This document shows, one piece after another, positions 1-8,347 of a DNA stretch of 64,000 bases. Source of the DNA: Corynebacterium tuberculostearicum. Its GTDB lineage: Bacteria; Actinomycetota; Actinomycetes; Mycobacteriales; Mycobacteriaceae. Location: assembly GCF_016894265.1 (NCBI RefSeq), contig NZ_CP069791.1, forward strand, positions 2,294,001 to 2,358,000, in the 5' to 3' direction. The notes below the pieces were generated by a model. The model was given only the letters and a program-made list of their open reading frames with translations. It did not search any database and was not told where the DNA came from. Within the stretch, counting starts at the first letter, position 1; each line of letters starts with the position of its first letter. The translations under genes and the position numbers were made by a program.

Positions 1-1
1 C

Positions 2-736
2 ACGATGCCGGGCGCAATTTTGACGCTCGCCCGCCGGTTTATGGAAAAACCCATCCATATCCGCGCCGAATCCGGCGAGCAGGATTTCACCCATTCCTCC
101 ACTCGCAAGGTCACCTTCCAGGCCCACCGCATGGATAAGGTTGCCGTCGTCGCCCACGCCCTGCAGGCCGCCGGCCGCGGGCGCACCATCATCTTCGCTC
201 GCACCAAGCGCGCGGCCGCCCAATTGGCCGATGACCTGGCCCGGCGCGGCTTCCACGTGGGCGCCGTCCACGGCGATCTAGGGCAAAAGTCGCGCGAGAA
301 GTCGCTGCATGCCTTCCGCACCGGCCAGGTGGACATCTTGGTCGCTACCGATATTGCCGCCCGTGGCATCGACGTTGATGATGTCACCCACGTCATCAAC
401 TATCAGGTTCCGGATGATCCGATGACCTTTGTCCATCGCATCGGCCGCACGGGTCGCGCCGGCCATACGGGCACCGCTATCACCTTGGTGGGCTACGATG
501 AGCTGGGCAAATGGCAGGTTATTAATGATGAGCTGGATTTGGGTGAGCCGAATCCGCCGCAGTGGTTCTCCACGTCCCCAGAGCTGGCCCAGGCTCTAGA
601 CATCCCCGCGGATGTAGAAGAGACTGTCGGCCCTGAGACCAAGGTCGTGGGCCAGGTTCCTGTCCGCGAGAAATCCCCCACCCGTACCACCGCGCGCCGC
701 GGCAGCTCCCGGCGCCGGCGAGGAGGCCGCCGATGA
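2..736 (+). CDS. DEAD/DEAH-box RNA helicase, C-terminal part (cut by window edge)
   Basis: ATP-dependent RNA helicase acting in RNA remodelling or ribosome assembly. Only the second RecA-like domain and tail are present; the reading frame is open to the left edge. The visible T-M-P-G is the end of a S-A-T-M-type motif III. Further on are V-A-T-D-I-A-A-R-G-I-D (motif V) and H-R-I-G-R-T-G-R-A-G (motif VI). The tail is Arg/Gly-rich, typical of RNA-binding ends. The stop overlaps the ATG of the next gene (ATGA), so the two are translationally coupled. The pair matches the mycobacterial rhlE-Rv3212 order, so it is probably the RhlE-type protein; the exact subfamily cannot be settled without the N-terminus. 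Confidence 0.93.
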   Translation, partial: TMPGAILTLARRFMEKPIHIRAESGEQDFTHSSTRKVTFQAHRMDKVAVVAHALQAAGRGRTIIFARTKRAAAQLADDLARRGFHVGAVHGDLGQKSREKSLHAFRTGQVDILVATDIAARGIDVDDVTHVINYQVPDDPMTFVHRIGRTGRAGHTGTAITLVGYDELGKWQVINDELDLGEPNPPQWFSTSPELAQALDIPADVEETVGPETKVVGQVPVREKSPTRTTARRGSSRRRRGGRR

Positions 737-1971
737 CTAAAGCTCCCATTTTGCGCTCGACGCCCCCCGATTGGAGGGCTACCGGCATTATTGCCGTGGT
801 CTGCGCCATCGCGGTCGGCGGGGCGGCTATTACCGCCAATATTAACCAGGCGCATCTCAGCCAAGCGGCCGTTCCTGGGGATAAGGATGCACCCGCGCTT
901 GCCGACGTCCCCGAGGCCCTCCACGAGTCCTTCAGCCTCCCCAACGAACCGGTTCCTGGCCAATACCGGGCGGTTTCGGCGCACGGCCTGACCATCACGC
1001 ACGCCGCTCACACGCTCACCGCCACGAACCCGGACGGCTCCGAGGCGTGGACTTATGAGCGCACAGATGCCGATCTCTGCTCGCTGTCGACAGCGTGGGG
1101 CAAAATCGTGGCGTCGTATGAAACCGGCGTGGGTTGCGGGGATACCGTGGCGATCGATGCCGCAACTGGCGAGTATGACAGCACCCGCAGCGCCGTCAAC
1201 TCAGAGAAAGTAGTACCCGTTTCCTCCAATGACCGGGTAGGAACGGTCTCCACCGACCGGATTGATCTGTGGCGCTCCGATATGGTGCGCACCGTGGAAT
1301 ACGGTGACGTGGAAGCTAAGCAGGAGCCAGACAAGCAACCGCATGAAGACTGCACCATTAGCTCCGCCCTTACCCGTACCGAGAATTTGGCACTGACCGA
1401 GTCCTGCCCCGATAAACCGGGCGCCACTTGGTTGCGTTTCCAAGACACCACCCCTGATGATTCCCGTGAGCCCGATATCGCTGCCGATGTGGACATAGCC
1501 ACCGACGGCGCCCGGCTTGTCGCTGTGGGACAAAAGGCCGCCGCCGTCTACCGCCCAGGACCGCACCCCACGATCGAGTCCTATGACAATAAGGGCGAAA
1601 AGCTGGACTCTACTTCGGCAGAGCCCTCTCCAGACATCGATGCAGGCGCCTCGCCGTTCGCCCCGGCAACCGCGGACCTGCCGCACCATATGACCTGGTT
1701 TGATGGCTCCCGGCTCTATCTCTTCAAGCCGAGCGACCTCGCAGTGGATCACGTGGTAGAAGATGCCATCGGCACCCCCATCGCCGTCGACGAGCACATG
1801 TTGGTGCCTACCCAAGCAGGCATTGCTGTCATGGATTGGTCCACCGGCAAAACCCTGCGAACCATACCGGTTGATCGCGGCGGCTACCACGGCCCCGTCT
1901 ACCTCACCTTGGCGGGCGACACCATCGTGGAAACCCGCGGCGATCAGGTCGTGGGCCTAAGCGCCGATTAA
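733..1971 (+). CDS. Membrane-anchored extracytoplasmic protein, Rv3212-like
   Basis: Conserved actinobacterial protein of unknown function, 412 residues. One hydrophobic segment near residues 17-36 (I-I-A-V-V-C-A-I-A-V-G-G) acts as a signal anchor; the rest looks extracytoplasmic, acidic and beta-rich. Repeated short motifs of the type 'tttDg-exxW' and 'xxxVDxxxGxxxxT' suggest a PQQ-like or beta-propeller fold, which is inference from pattern only. The start overlaps the helicase stop by 4 bp, so the two are co-translated, as for Rv3211-Rv3212 in Mycobacterium. No catalytic residues are recognisable. Confidence 0.8.
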   Translation: MTKAPILRSTPPDWRATGIIAVVCAIAVGGAAITANINQAHLSQAAVPGDKDAPALADVPEALHESFSLPNEPVPGQYRAVSAHGLTITHAAHTLTATNPDGSEAWTYERTDADLCSLSTAWGKIVASYETGVGCGDTVAIDAATGEYDSTRSAVNSEKVVPVSSNDRVGTVSTDRIDLWRSDMVRTVEYGDVEAKQEPDKQPHEDCTISSALTRTENLALTESCPDKPGATWLRFQDTTPDDSREPDIAADVDIATDGARLVAVGQKAAAVYRPGPHPTIESYDNKGEKLDSTSAEPSPDIDAGASPFAPATADLPHHMTWFDGSRLYLFKPSDLAVDHVVEDAIGTPIAVDEHMLVPTQAGIAVMDWSTGKTLRTIPVDRGGYHGPVYLTLAGDTIVETRGDQVVGLSAD

Positions 1972-1987
1972 CACCCTCCGCTACAGA

Positions 1988-2027
1988 AAGGGCCGCGCCT
2001 TCCGGATTTACCCGGGGCGCGGCCCTT
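1988..2027. terminator. Bidirectional intrinsic terminator
   Basis: A perfect 12-bp inverted repeat (AAGGGCCGCGCC at 1988-1999 and its complement at 2016-2027) sits between two convergent genes, 16 bp after the first stop. It can end transcription from both sides. Confidence 0.85.
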
Positions 2028-2046
2028 AGTGTGCGTGGCAGCGAAT

Positions 2047-2535
2047 TTAGAAGTTTGCTGCCGCCCACTCGGTGGAAGCACGAACGAACATCAGCAGGAA
2101 GATGACTACTGCGGCGCTCGCCAAGGTCACCGCACCAAGTAGCGGCGATCCGCCGCTAAACATCTGGAAGGAGCTCGCTGCCAAGATGAGCTCCACCAAG
2201 ATAATGGCTCCCCTACCCCAGCGCTTTCCTTTGACCATGGCCCAAGCACCGACGATGACAAAGCCAAAGACGATAAAGATAAATAGCGCGGTGCCCAGCC
2301 CCACAAAGCTTCCGGAGCCCGAGTCCGACACCATGGAACCATTTTCTGCGCCGGTCACCTCGCGCACAATCAGGAAGATACCGAAGCAGATGACGGCGAT
2401 GGACTGAACCACGGCGAGCGCTGCGGCCACGAGGACCGGCTGTGGCGCGCCCTGCTGGGCCTTCTCCTCACGCGCCGGCTGCGCGGAGGAAACATTTTGC
2501 TTTTTGTTTACCTGCTTTTTCTTCTGCTTAGACAC
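2047..2535 (-). CDS. Hypothetical membrane protein with Lys/Gln-rich N-terminus
   Basis: 162 residues. The first 30 residues are basic and polar (K-K-K-Q-V-N-K-K-Q), followed by four hydrophobic stretches (roughly residues 35-60, 75-98, 108-124 and 130-150), so it is a small integral membrane protein with a cytoplasmic tail. No family motif is recognised. Its place next to whiB1 resembles that of the membrane protein Rv3217c in Mycobacterium, but this is positional only. The gene is convergent with the upstream operon and divergent from whiB1. Confidence 0.75.
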   Translation of the reverse strand: MSKQKKKQVNKKQNVSSAQPAREEKAQQGAPQPVLVAAALAVVQSIAVICFGIFLIVREVTGAENGSMVSDSGSGSFVGLGTALFIFIVFGFVIVGAWAMVKGKRWGRGAIILVELILAASSFQMFSGGSPLLGAVTLASAAVVIFLLMFVRASTEWAAANF

Positions 2536-2820
2536 AAACCCACAGTCTACTCACCGGTCGAGGCCATTTCCTTGTGCGCCACTCAGGTTTCGCGGGGGCA
2601 GGGGTTAGCCGGGTAGATTTGACGCTTCTTCAGTCACCGCACTCAATGTTTTTTGGACAATGCACCAGTTCAGCGCGTTTCTCACAGGCTTCTTTCAACT
2701 CATACGTCGACCTAAATGACCCCCACACTAGTTTCATTCACGTGAGGTTGACCACAATTTCGCCTCTACCCCTAGCGGAGTCTGAGTAAACATGTCATGA
2801 TTCTGGGGTAGCAAAAAGAA

Positions 2821-2990
2821 AGAGGACGTAAACCTCTTCTTAACTTGAAGGAAACTTCAAGTAACCACAATGTGAACCATTGGCGGCGGCGACGCTGGCC
2901 CGACCTCGAGACCGGGCCCCACTGCACGCAGACCAGTTCACACAACCACCCACCCTGGCATTGGTTGCTTTTCATTTCTCATGAAAAGCA
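2821..2990 (+). promoter_or_regulatory. Structured leader upstream of whiB1
   Basis: The roughly 500 bp before whiB1 hold no gene. Four hairpins follow each other on the plus strand: AGAGG/CCTCT (2821-2837); an 8-bp stem ACTTGAAG/CTTCAAGT closed by a GAAA tetraloop (2843-2862); a long-range stem TGTGAAC (2871-2877) with GTTCACA (2936-2942) enclosing GGCCCG/CGGGCC (2897-2918); and a perfect 10-bp stem TGCTTTTCAT/ATGAAAAGCA (2966-2990). A Shine-Dalgarno AGGAGAT follows at about 3020. This looks like a long structured 5' leader or a separate small RNA. The stretch 2536-2800 shows nothing I can assign beyond possible promoter elements. Confidence 0.55.
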
Positions 2991-3033
2991 CTTGTGCTTA
3001 CTGCTGTCGAATTTTTGTTAGGAGATATCAATC

Positions 3034-3294
3034 ATGGATTGGCGCCACGAAGCTGTTTGCCGCGACGAAGACCCCGAGCTGTTCTTCCCAGTAGGCAATT
3101 CTGGTCCTGCACTTACCCAAATCGCTAAGGCCAAGCTGGTCTGCAACCGTTGCCCCGTTGCCACTTCCTGCCTGAAGTGGGCACTGGAGTCCGGCCTGGA
3201 CGCCGGCGTCTGGGGCGGCCTGTCTGAAGAGGAGCGCCGCGCCCTCAAGCGTCGCCGCAACCGCGGCCGTGGCCGCGCCCGCGTTTCTGCTTAA
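3034..3294 (+). CDS. whiB1: WhiB1-type iron-sulfur transcription factor (WhcE)
   Basis: 86-residue WhiB protein that binds a 4Fe-4S cluster and partners with the primary sigma factor. Ligand cysteines are C9, C37, C40 and C46 (C-N-R-C then C at +6), followed by the G-V-W-G-G turn at about 58-62 and a basic tail rich in Arg for DNA contact. The N-terminus M-D-W-R-H-E-A-V-C-R-D-E-D-P-E-L-F-F-P-V is the WhiB1 signature; the C. glutamicum orthologue is WhcE, part of the oxidative and heat stress response linked to SigH. A strong SD (AGGAG) lies 8-9 bases before the ATG, and a long structured leader precedes it. Confidence 0.96.
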   Translation: MDWRHEAVCRDEDPELFFPVGNSGPALTQIAKAKLVCNRCPVATSCLKWALESGLDAGVWGGLSEEERRALKRRRNRGRGRARVSA

Positions 3295-3377
3295 TAAGCA
3301 GCCCCCAATTTTCGTTTCGGCGCCCTTAGCCGCTACAGTTGAATAAAGTTCAGATACCCTCAACGAAGGAGTGCGCA

Positions 3378-3452
3378 ATGAGCAAGCGTGGTCGCAAGCG
3401 CAAGGATCGCCGCAAGAAGTCCGCTAATCACGGCAAGCGTCCTGGCGCATAA
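3378..3452 (+). CDS. 50S ribosomal protein bL37 (24 residues)
   Basis: A 24-residue, very basic peptide beginning M-S-K-R-G-R-K-R-K-D-R-R-K-K and ending N-H-G-K-R-P-G-A. It matches the actinobacterial large-subunit protein bL37 first seen in mycobacterial ribosome structures. An SD (AAGGAG) lies 8-9 bases before the ATG at 3378, and a strong intrinsic terminator follows 18 bp after the stop. Many annotations miss it because of its size. The SD, high Lys/Arg content and own terminator support a real, well-expressed gene. Confidence 0.92.
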   Translation: MSKRGRKRKDRRKKSANHGKRPGA

Positions 3453-3470
3453 CGCACAGCATTACTCAAA

Positions 3471-3512
3471 GCCCGGTTCCCTCGGTCACTTCGACCGTAG
3501 AACCGGGCTTTT
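3471..3512 (+). terminator. Intrinsic terminator after bL37
   Basis: Stem GCCCGGTTC (3471-3479) with GAACCGGGC (3500-3508), an inner CGGTC/GACCG stem, then TTTT at 3509-3512. It is a classic Rho-independent terminator. Confidence 0.9.
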
Positions 3513-3573
3513 GCTATGTCAGACGCAAATCGATGTCGCCTCCTAGCTCCCCGCCTGGCCTCTCCGTGCCTTA

Positions 3574-3658
3574 AGTCCAATGTGATCGGGCCGAATTGAA
3601 CACATTGGGGCCTCAATTCGGCCCTTCCACCCTCAATTCGGCCCGATCAGTATGGACT
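3574..3658. repeat. Cluster of overlapping, mutually exclusive inverted repeats
   Basis: Between bL37 and rshA a 17-bp arm TGATCGGGCCGAATTGA (3583-3599) is repeated inverted at 3633-3649; 4 bp outside each arm, AGTCC pairs with GGACT. An extra copy of the right arm's core (TCAATTCGGCCC, 3613-3624) lies in the loop, and CCAATGTG (3577-3584) can instead pair with CACATTGG (3601-3608). At least three alternative folds compete. It lies 62 bp past the rshA stop and may end or process that transcript, but it is longer than a normal terminator and has no T run. Confidence 0.7.
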
Positions 3659-3719
3659 CAAGCAAAAAGTTGGAAGATCAGGAGACCATGACCCCACGAC
3701 AGCGGGTGAGCAACAGTGC

Positions 3720-3992
3720 CTACCACGCCGTGTCGATGCGCGTGATCTCTACCGAAATGCGGCGGCGCAGCGCCTGCGGCGCCTTGGCTTGGCCATTACA
3801 GCAGTTACGCACCAGAGAGCGGATAATCTCCTCGCTCTCGAGGCGCTGTTGACAGAAATCGCACTGGGCAATGTGCTCGCGGATGGCGAGTGCGCGGGCA
3901 TAGGTGGTGGATTCATCGAGAAGCTCGCACAGGAGGGCCTGTACCTCTGGGGAGCTACACGCACCACAGTTGTGTTCCGTTGCGCGGTCCAT
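3720..3992 (-). CDS. rshA: Zinc-binding anti-sigma factor RshA
   Basis: 90-residue ZAS-family anti-sigma factor that sequesters SigH in reduced cells and releases it on disulfide stress. The motif H-I-A-Q-C-D-F-C (HxxxCxxC) near residues 40-47 gives three of the zinc ligands, with additional cysteines near the N-terminus (C-G-A-C). The ATG overlaps the sigH stop (TAATG), so the partners are made in a fixed ratio, as in other actinobacteria where RshA/RsrA follows its sigma gene. Confidence 0.93.
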   Translation of the reverse strand: MDRATEHNCGACSSPEVQALLCELLDESTTYARALAIREHIAQCDFCQQRLESEEIIRSLVRNCCNGQAKAPQALRRRISVEITRIDTAW

Positions 3993-4594
3993 TACTTCTC
4001 CTCCATGTCTGGGTGTTCTAATCCAATGCCTTGTTCTCGTGCCACGTCTTTCAACGCTTTCCGGAGCAATTTTCTTCCCCGGTGCAACCGGGACATCACC
4101 GTGCCCAGCGGAGTATCCATGATTTCTGCAATTTCTTTATACGCCAAGCCCTCTACATCCGCGTAGTACACCACCATCCGGTAATCATCGGGCAGGTCAT
4201 TCATGGCCTCTGAAATGGTGGCGTCCGGCATATCTTTAAGCGCTGATACCTCCGCGGATTCCAGGCCAGTGGAATCGTGCCCAGCAGTGGTATACAGCTG
4301 AAAATCGCTTAGGTCATCGGCCGAGGACTCCGTGGGGCGGCGCTTCGCCTTGCGGTAGGAGTTGATGTAGTTATTGGTCATGATGCGATACAGCCACGCC
4401 TTAAGGTTTGTACCTTGCTTGAAGGAATGAAAGGACTTATAGGCCTTGAGGTAGGTCTCCTGCACGAGGTCCTCAGCATCTTGCGGATTGCGCGTCATGC
4501 GCAGGGCACCGCCGTAGAGCTGGTCTAGCAGGGGCAGCGCTTCCGCTTCGAAGCGGCGCTGCAGCTCCTTTTCGCTGATTGTTTCTTTAGCCAC
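3992..4594 (-). CDS. sigH: ECF RNA polymerase sigma factor SigH
   Basis: Group 4 sigma factor for thiol-oxidative and heat stress. The start is taken as GTG at 4594 (V-A-K-E-T-I-S-E-K, 200 residues), with SD AGGAT 7 bases upstream; a longer frame reaches 4672 but would overlap the divergent ybaK. Region 2 is seen in [12 protein letters not shown] and W-L-Y-R-I-M-T-N, region 4 in [23 protein letters not shown]. It is coupled to rshA downstream. Residues around [15 protein letters not shown] match the SigH/SigR subfamily. Confidence 0.95.
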   Translation of the reverse strand: MAKETISEKELQRRFEAEALPLLDQLYGGALRMTRNPQDAEDLVQETYLKAYKSFHSFKQGTNLKAWLYRIMTNNYINSYRKAKRRPTESSADDLSDFQLYTTAGHDSTGLESAEVSALKDMPDATISEAMNDLPDDYRMVVYYADVEGLAYKEIAEIMDTPLGTVMSRLHRGRKLLRKALKDVAREQGIGLEHPDMEEK

Positions 4595-4601
4595 AATTTC
4601 T

Positions 4602-4624
4602 ATCCTAACGCGTAGCGTTAGGAT
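4602..4624. promoter_or_regulatory. Perfect palindrome between sigH and ybaK carrying both Shine-Dalgarno sequences
   Basis: ATCCTAACGC (4602-4611), spacer GTA, GCGTTAGGAT (4615-4624): a perfect 10-bp inverted repeat in the 37 bp between the divergent starts. Each arm contains AGGAT, which is the SD of sigH on one strand and of ybaK on the other. It could also be an operator. Confidence 0.65.
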
Positions 4625-4631
4625 CCCAGTC

Positions 4632-5135
4632 ATGTCTAAAAAGTCCCCGCATGCAGCCACCCCAGCGCTCAAAGTCGTGGAAGATGCCGGCGTAGACCAC
4701 CACGTCTACACCTTCGAGGCGGGCAAGGATCACTTCGGCGATCACGCCGCCGCGGCCCTCGAGGTAGAGCCGGAACGCGTGCTCAAAACCCTGGTCATCG
4801 ATTTAACGGCGGGCAAAGGGTCCAAGCGGCAGTTGGCGGTGTGCGTCATCCCTACCACCCACCACCTGAGCCTCAAGAAGGCCGCGGCCGCCCACGGCGT
4901 TGCTAAGGCCGCCATGGCGGATCCGCATGACGCGTCCAAGTCCTCCGGATACATCCCGGGCGGCATTTCCCCGCTGGGACAGAAGAACCCGCTGCCCACG
5001 GTCGTTGAGGAAACCGCCGTCCTTTTCGATACTGTCTTCATCTCCGGCGGGCGCCGCGGGCTGGATATCGAGCTCAATGCGGAGGACCTCGCAGAGCTGT
5101 GCTCTGCTAGCTTTGCTGATCTACTCGCCGAGTAG
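4632..5135 (+). CDS. ybaK: YbaK/EbsC-type aminoacyl-tRNA deacylase
   Basis: 167-residue trans-editing enzyme that hydrolyses mischarged Cys-tRNA(Pro). Family features: a conserved Lys in [10 protein letters not shown], the G-G-I-S-P-L-G-Q-K segment near residues 108-117 that lines the active site, and the ending [12 protein letters not shown]. The length is as expected for a stand-alone member. The ATG at 4632 has SD AGGAT 7 bases upstream inside a palindrome shared with divergent sigH. Its 3' end overlaps the convergent SRAP gene by 15 bp. Confidence 0.92.
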   Translation: MSKKSPHAATPALKVVEDAGVDHHVYTFEAGKDHFGDHAAAALEVEPERVLKTLVIDLTAGKGSKRQLAVCVIPTTHHLSLKKAAAAHGVAKAAMADPHDASKSSGYIPGGISPLGQKNPLPTVVEETAVLFDTVFISGGRRGLDIELNAEDLAELCSASFADLLAE

Positions 5136-5768
5136 CTCCGGATAATCGTTGGATACGCTGCCCACAGCCTTGTCGGCGGGGTGAGTGTGGAAGCCACGCA
5201 GGGGCGTCGGCAAGAGCAGCTCAGCGGCTTCCTCGGGGCTGCCCTCCAGCCAGGTACGCATTTCTTCGGCCGCCAAGAAGCGTGGCAGGCGGTGGTGCAG
5301 CCACTCCATTTCTTCCGTGGCGGCGGTGGTGACAATCGTGGCGGACAGGCGGTCCAGGCCGGTGTCCCATAGGCCCGCCGCCCACAACAGGCCCTCCTCC
5401 GCGCGGACGTAATAGGGCTGCTTGCCGCCTTCTTCCTGGTGCCATTCGTAGTAGCCGTTCATGGGGATAAGGCAGCGCTGCCCCTTAAAGGCATGCCGGA
5501 AGGAGGGTTTGGTGGCCACCGTCTCCGCCCGGGCGTTAAACAGCGGCGGGCCGTCCAGGTCCTTCTTCCAGTGCGGCAGCAGCGCCCACCGCGCAGGGTC
5601 GACTTGGGCGAGGCTTTCGTGCACGCGCACCATCGCCACCGGCTGGGTGGGCGCAATATTGTAGCGCGGGCCTGGGGTACCTTGTGGGGCGTGGACCTCA
5701 GTAACTCCGGGCAGTGCGCCCACTTCATCGAGAAGGGACTCGGTAAAAAGAACGAATCTTCCGCACAT
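5121..5768 (-). CDS. yedK: SRAP domain protein (YedK/HMCES family)
   Basis: SOS-response-associated peptidase-like protein that covalently traps abasic sites in single-stranded DNA. The protein begins M-C-G-R-F, so Cys2 becomes the N-terminal nucleophile after Met removal. Also seen are Y-N-I-A-P-T-Q-P (Asn ligand), N-A-R-A-E-T-V (catalytic Glu), G-Y-Y-E-W and the H-R-L-P-R segment, with a late T-H-P-A-D-K-A-V-G. Length 215 is normal. Mycobacterium has the same neighbour order (Rv3226c, aroA, rsgA). It is divergent from aroA, whose promoter lies over its first codons. Confidence 0.95.
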   Translation of the reverse strand: MCGRFVLFTESLLDEVGALPGVTEVHAPQGTPGPRYNIAPTQPVAMVRVHESLAQVDPARWALLPHWKKDLDGPPLFNARAETVATKPSFRHAFKGQRCLIPMNGYYEWHQEEGGKQPYYVRAEEGLLWAAGLWDTGLDRLSATIVTTAATEEMEWLHHRLPRFLAAEEMRTWLEGSPEEAAELLLPTPLRGFHTHPADKAVGSVSNDYPELLGE

Positions 5769-5774
5769 GCCCTC

Positions 5775-5780
5775 TATTAT
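5775..5780 (+). promoter_or_regulatory. -10 box of leaderless aroA
   Basis: TATTAT lies 7 bases before the ATG at 5788, the distance expected if transcription starts on the start codon. There is no SD in between, so aroA is probably leaderless. Confidence 0.55.
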
Positions 5781-5787
5781 GGACGAT

Positions 5788-7068
5788 ATGTCTCAACCTT
5801 GGTCCGCCCCGCAAGCGGCAGGCCCCATTACGTGGGCCCAACACGTGCCGGGCTCGAAGTCTCTTACCAACCGCGCCTTCATCTTGGCGGCGTTGGCCGA
5901 TGCCCCCTCTACCCTGCGCGCGCCGCTGGTCTCGCGCGATTCGCAGCTGATGGAAAAAGCGCTGGAGTCTATGGGCGCGCGCTTCGAGCACGATGGCGAG
6001 GATATCCACGTCACCCCAGGCCCGCTCAGGGGCGCGACGGTGGATTGCGGCCTGGCCGGCACGGTCATGCGCTTTATCCCACCGGTAGCTGCCTTGGCGG
6101 ACGGCGCCGTGCTTGTCGACGGCGACGAGCAGGCCTACGCCCGCCCCATGTCCACCACTCTGGACGCGCTGCGCCAGCTCGGCGTGGAGGTGGATGGCGA
6201 TAGCTTGCCCTTTACCGTGCGCTCGCACGGGGTACCGGAAGGCGGCGAGGTTACTATCGACGCCTCTGGCTCCTCGCAGTTCGTCTCCGGACTCCTGCTG
6301 GCCGGTGCGCGCTTTGCCAAGGGCATCACCGTCACCCACGAGGGCGGTCCCCTACCGTCCATGCCGCACGTGGAGATGACCGTAGGCATGCTGCGCCAAG
6401 CCGGCGTACGCGTGGATTCCGGCGAGAATACGTGGACCGTGCACCCTGGCCCGATTGCCGGGCGGGAATGGGCAATCGAGCCGGATCTCTCCAATGCCAC
6501 GCCCTTCCTTGCCGCCGCTGCCGTCACCGGCGGCCGCGTGACCATTAAGCGCTGGCCTGCCAATACCACCCAGCCGGGCGACGCCATTCGCCATATTCTG
6601 GTGGATATGGGCGTCATGGTCACCCAAGAGCCGGGCTTTGTCACTGCCAAGGGCGCCAAGGACGGCGCGCTGCAGGGCATCGAGCGCAATATGGGCGATA
6701 TCGGCGAGCTCACCCCCACCGTCGCGGCGTTGTGCGCCCTGGCGGAGACCCCCTCTACCCTCACCGGCATTGCGCACCTGCGCGGGCACGAGACTGACCG
6801 TTTAAAGGCGCTGGCGGATAATATCAACGCCCTCGGCGGCAAGGTCACCGAGCTTGCCGACGGCCTGCATATCGACCCCGCCCCTCTCCACGGCGGCGAG
6901 TGGCCGTGCTACGCCGATCACCGCATGGCCACCGCGGGTGCGATTATCGGCCTGCGGGTACCGGGCGTAGAGGTAGAAGACATTTCCACCACCGCGAAGA
7001 CCCTGCCTGGCTTCGACCGCATGTGGGAGACGATGGTGGACCCCGAGCAACAGGAGAGCAATGGCTAG
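5788..7068 (+). CDS. aroA: 3-phosphoshikimate 1-carboxyvinyltransferase (EPSP synthase)
   Basis: Transfers enolpyruvyl from PEP to shikimate-3-phosphate, the sixth step of the shikimate pathway. 426 residues from the ATG at 5788 (M-S-Q-P-W-S-A-P). Seen: [11 protein letters not shown] near the N-terminus (phosphate binding), the [12 protein letters not shown] loop, [14 protein letters not shown], and near the end [11 protein letters not shown]. An upstream in-frame ATG at 5767 would overlap the SRAP start; I prefer 5788 because a -10 box sits 7 bases before it. It overlaps rsgA by 8 bp. Confidence 0.96.
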   Translation: MSQPWSAPQAAGPITWAQHVPGSKSLTNRAFILAALADAPSTLRAPLVSRDSQLMEKALESMGARFEHDGEDIHVTPGPLRGATVDCGLAGTVMRFIPPVAALADGAVLVDGDEQAYARPMSTTLDALRQLGVEVDGDSLPFTVRSHGVPEGGEVTIDASGSSQFVSGLLLAGARFAKGITVTHEGGPLPSMPHVEMTVGMLRQAGVRVDSGENTWTVHPGPIAGREWAIEPDLSNATPFLAAAAVTGGRVTIKRWPANTTQPGDAIRHILVDMGVMVTQEPGFVTAKGAKDGALQGIERNMGDIGELTPTVAALCALAETPSTLTGIAHLRGHETDRLKALADNINALGGKVTELADGLHIDPAPLHGGEWPCYADHRMATAGAIIGLRVPGVEVEDISTTAKTLPGFDRMWETMVDPEQQESNG

Positions 7069-8086
7069 GCGTTTCGGTTCTTTCGATGAATCCGACGTGC
7101 GCGTGCGCCCCGGCAAAGGCTCGCGGCCGCGTACCAAGGACCGCCCCAAGCACAAAAATGCCAAGTTCGGCATGGTCATCACCAAGGACCGCGGACGCTG
7201 GGGCGTAGCGCTAGACGACGGCCCGCGGGTCACCGCCATGCGCGCCCGCGAGCTGGGCCGCACCGCCATCGAGGTGGGCGACCGCGTGGGCGTCGTGGGC
7301 GATACCTCCGGCAAGAAAGACACCCTGGCGCGCATTGTGAAGCTGGAAGAGCGCACCTCCGTCCTCCGGCGCACGGCCGATGACACCGACCCTTATGAGC
7401 GCATCGTGGTGGCGAATGCGGACCAGATGCTCATCGTCACCGCCGTGGCCGATCCGCCGCCGCGCTCCGGATTTGTTGAGCGCGCCCTGATCGCTGCATT
7501 CGTGGGCAATATCCACCCCATCCTGTGCTTGACCAAGACCGATCTCACGGACCCTGCTCCCTTCGCGGCGGAGTTCGCCGATCTCGATGTCACGGTGGTG
7601 GAAGCCGGCGTCGACGACGGGCTCGAGGCGGTGCGCCAGCACATCGACGGCCACGTCACCGCACTCATCGGACATTCCGGCGTGGGTAAATCCACCCTGG
7701 TCAACCGGCTGGTACCGGATGCGGATAGGGAGACAGGGGAAGTATCGGGCGTCGGCAAAGGCAGGCATACCTCCACCCAATCTGTGGCGCTCCCCCTCCC
7801 CGCCGAGGATGCATTCACCGGCGGCTGGATTATCGATACCCCCGGCATTCGTTCCTTTGGCCTCGCACACGTGGATGCCGATGACGTGCTTGGCGTCTTT
7901 GAAGACCTTGCCGCCGCCATCGAGGACTGCCCCCGCGGTTGTACGCATATGGGCCCGCCTGCGGACCCAGAATGCGGCCTCGATGATCCTGCGCTTATCT
8001 CCCCTGATACCGCCAGTGCGCGGCGGCGCGACGCGGTGCGCGGCCTACTCGAGGCCCTGCGCACCAACGTGGAGTGGGAAAATTAG
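7061..8086 (+). CDS. rsgA: Ribosome small-subunit assembly GTPase RsgA
   Basis: Circularly permuted GTPase that checks the decoding centre of the 30S subunit. An N-terminal OB-fold region (about 35-105) is followed by G4 T-K-T-D, G1 G-H-S-G-V-G-K-S (about residues 204-211) and G3 D-T-P-G-I-R-S-F, in the permuted order. The zinc module reads C-P-R-G-C-T-H-M then a Cys after P-A-D-P-E. Length 341 fits. The start overlaps the aroA end by 8 bp, implying one operon. Confidence 0.95.
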   Translation: MARRFGSFDESDVRVRPGKGSRPRTKDRPKHKNAKFGMVITKDRGRWGVALDDGPRVTAMRARELGRTAIEVGDRVGVVGDTSGKKDTLARIVKLEERTSVLRRTADDTDPYERIVVANADQMLIVTAVADPPPRSGFVERALIAAFVGNIHPILCLTKTDLTDPAPFAAEFADLDVTVVEAGVDDGLEAVRQHIDGHVTALIGHSGVGKSTLVNRLVPDADRETGEVSGVGKGRHTSTQSVALPLPAEDAFTGGWIIDTPGIRSFGLAHVDADDVLGVFEDLAAAIEDCPRGCTHMGPPADPECGLDDPALISPDTASARRRDAVRGLLEALRTNVEWEN

Positions 8087-8331
8087 AGGTGGAAGCCGGT
8101 ATCGGCCATAACTCCCAAAATGGCATCCACGATGCCGAAGAATACATCGAGGATCTGGCCCCAGGTGCCCTGGGACGAGGTCTCTAGCAGCGCCAGCCAC
8201 GGGGTGGTGGGCACGGCGTCGGCAGCCGCATCTGCAGCTGGGGTGGTATCTGCCAGTGCGGCAGGCGCGGCGATGAGGGCTGCGCCCGCGGTAACGGTGG
8301 CCGCAGCGAGGTTCTTGAAACGCTGAGTCAT
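8083..8331 (-). CDS. Small secreted protein, unknown function
   Basis: 82 residues with a clear Sec signal peptide (basic start, hydrophobic A-A-A-T-V-T-A-G-A-A-L-I-A-A-P-A, cleavage around A-L-A-D). The mature part is only about 55 residues, Ala/Asp/Thr-rich and then hydrophobic at the end (V-F-F-G-I-V-D-A-I-L-G-V-M). SD AGGAG(A) is close to the ATG. Its 3' end overlaps the rsgA stop by 4 bp on the other strand. No family is recognised. Confidence 0.7.
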   Translation of the reverse strand: MTQRFKNLAAATVTAGAALIAAPAALADTTPAADAAADAVPTTPWLALLETSSQGTWGQILDVFFGIVDAILGVMADTGFHL

Positions 8332-8347
8332 GTTTTCTCCTTGAGTT

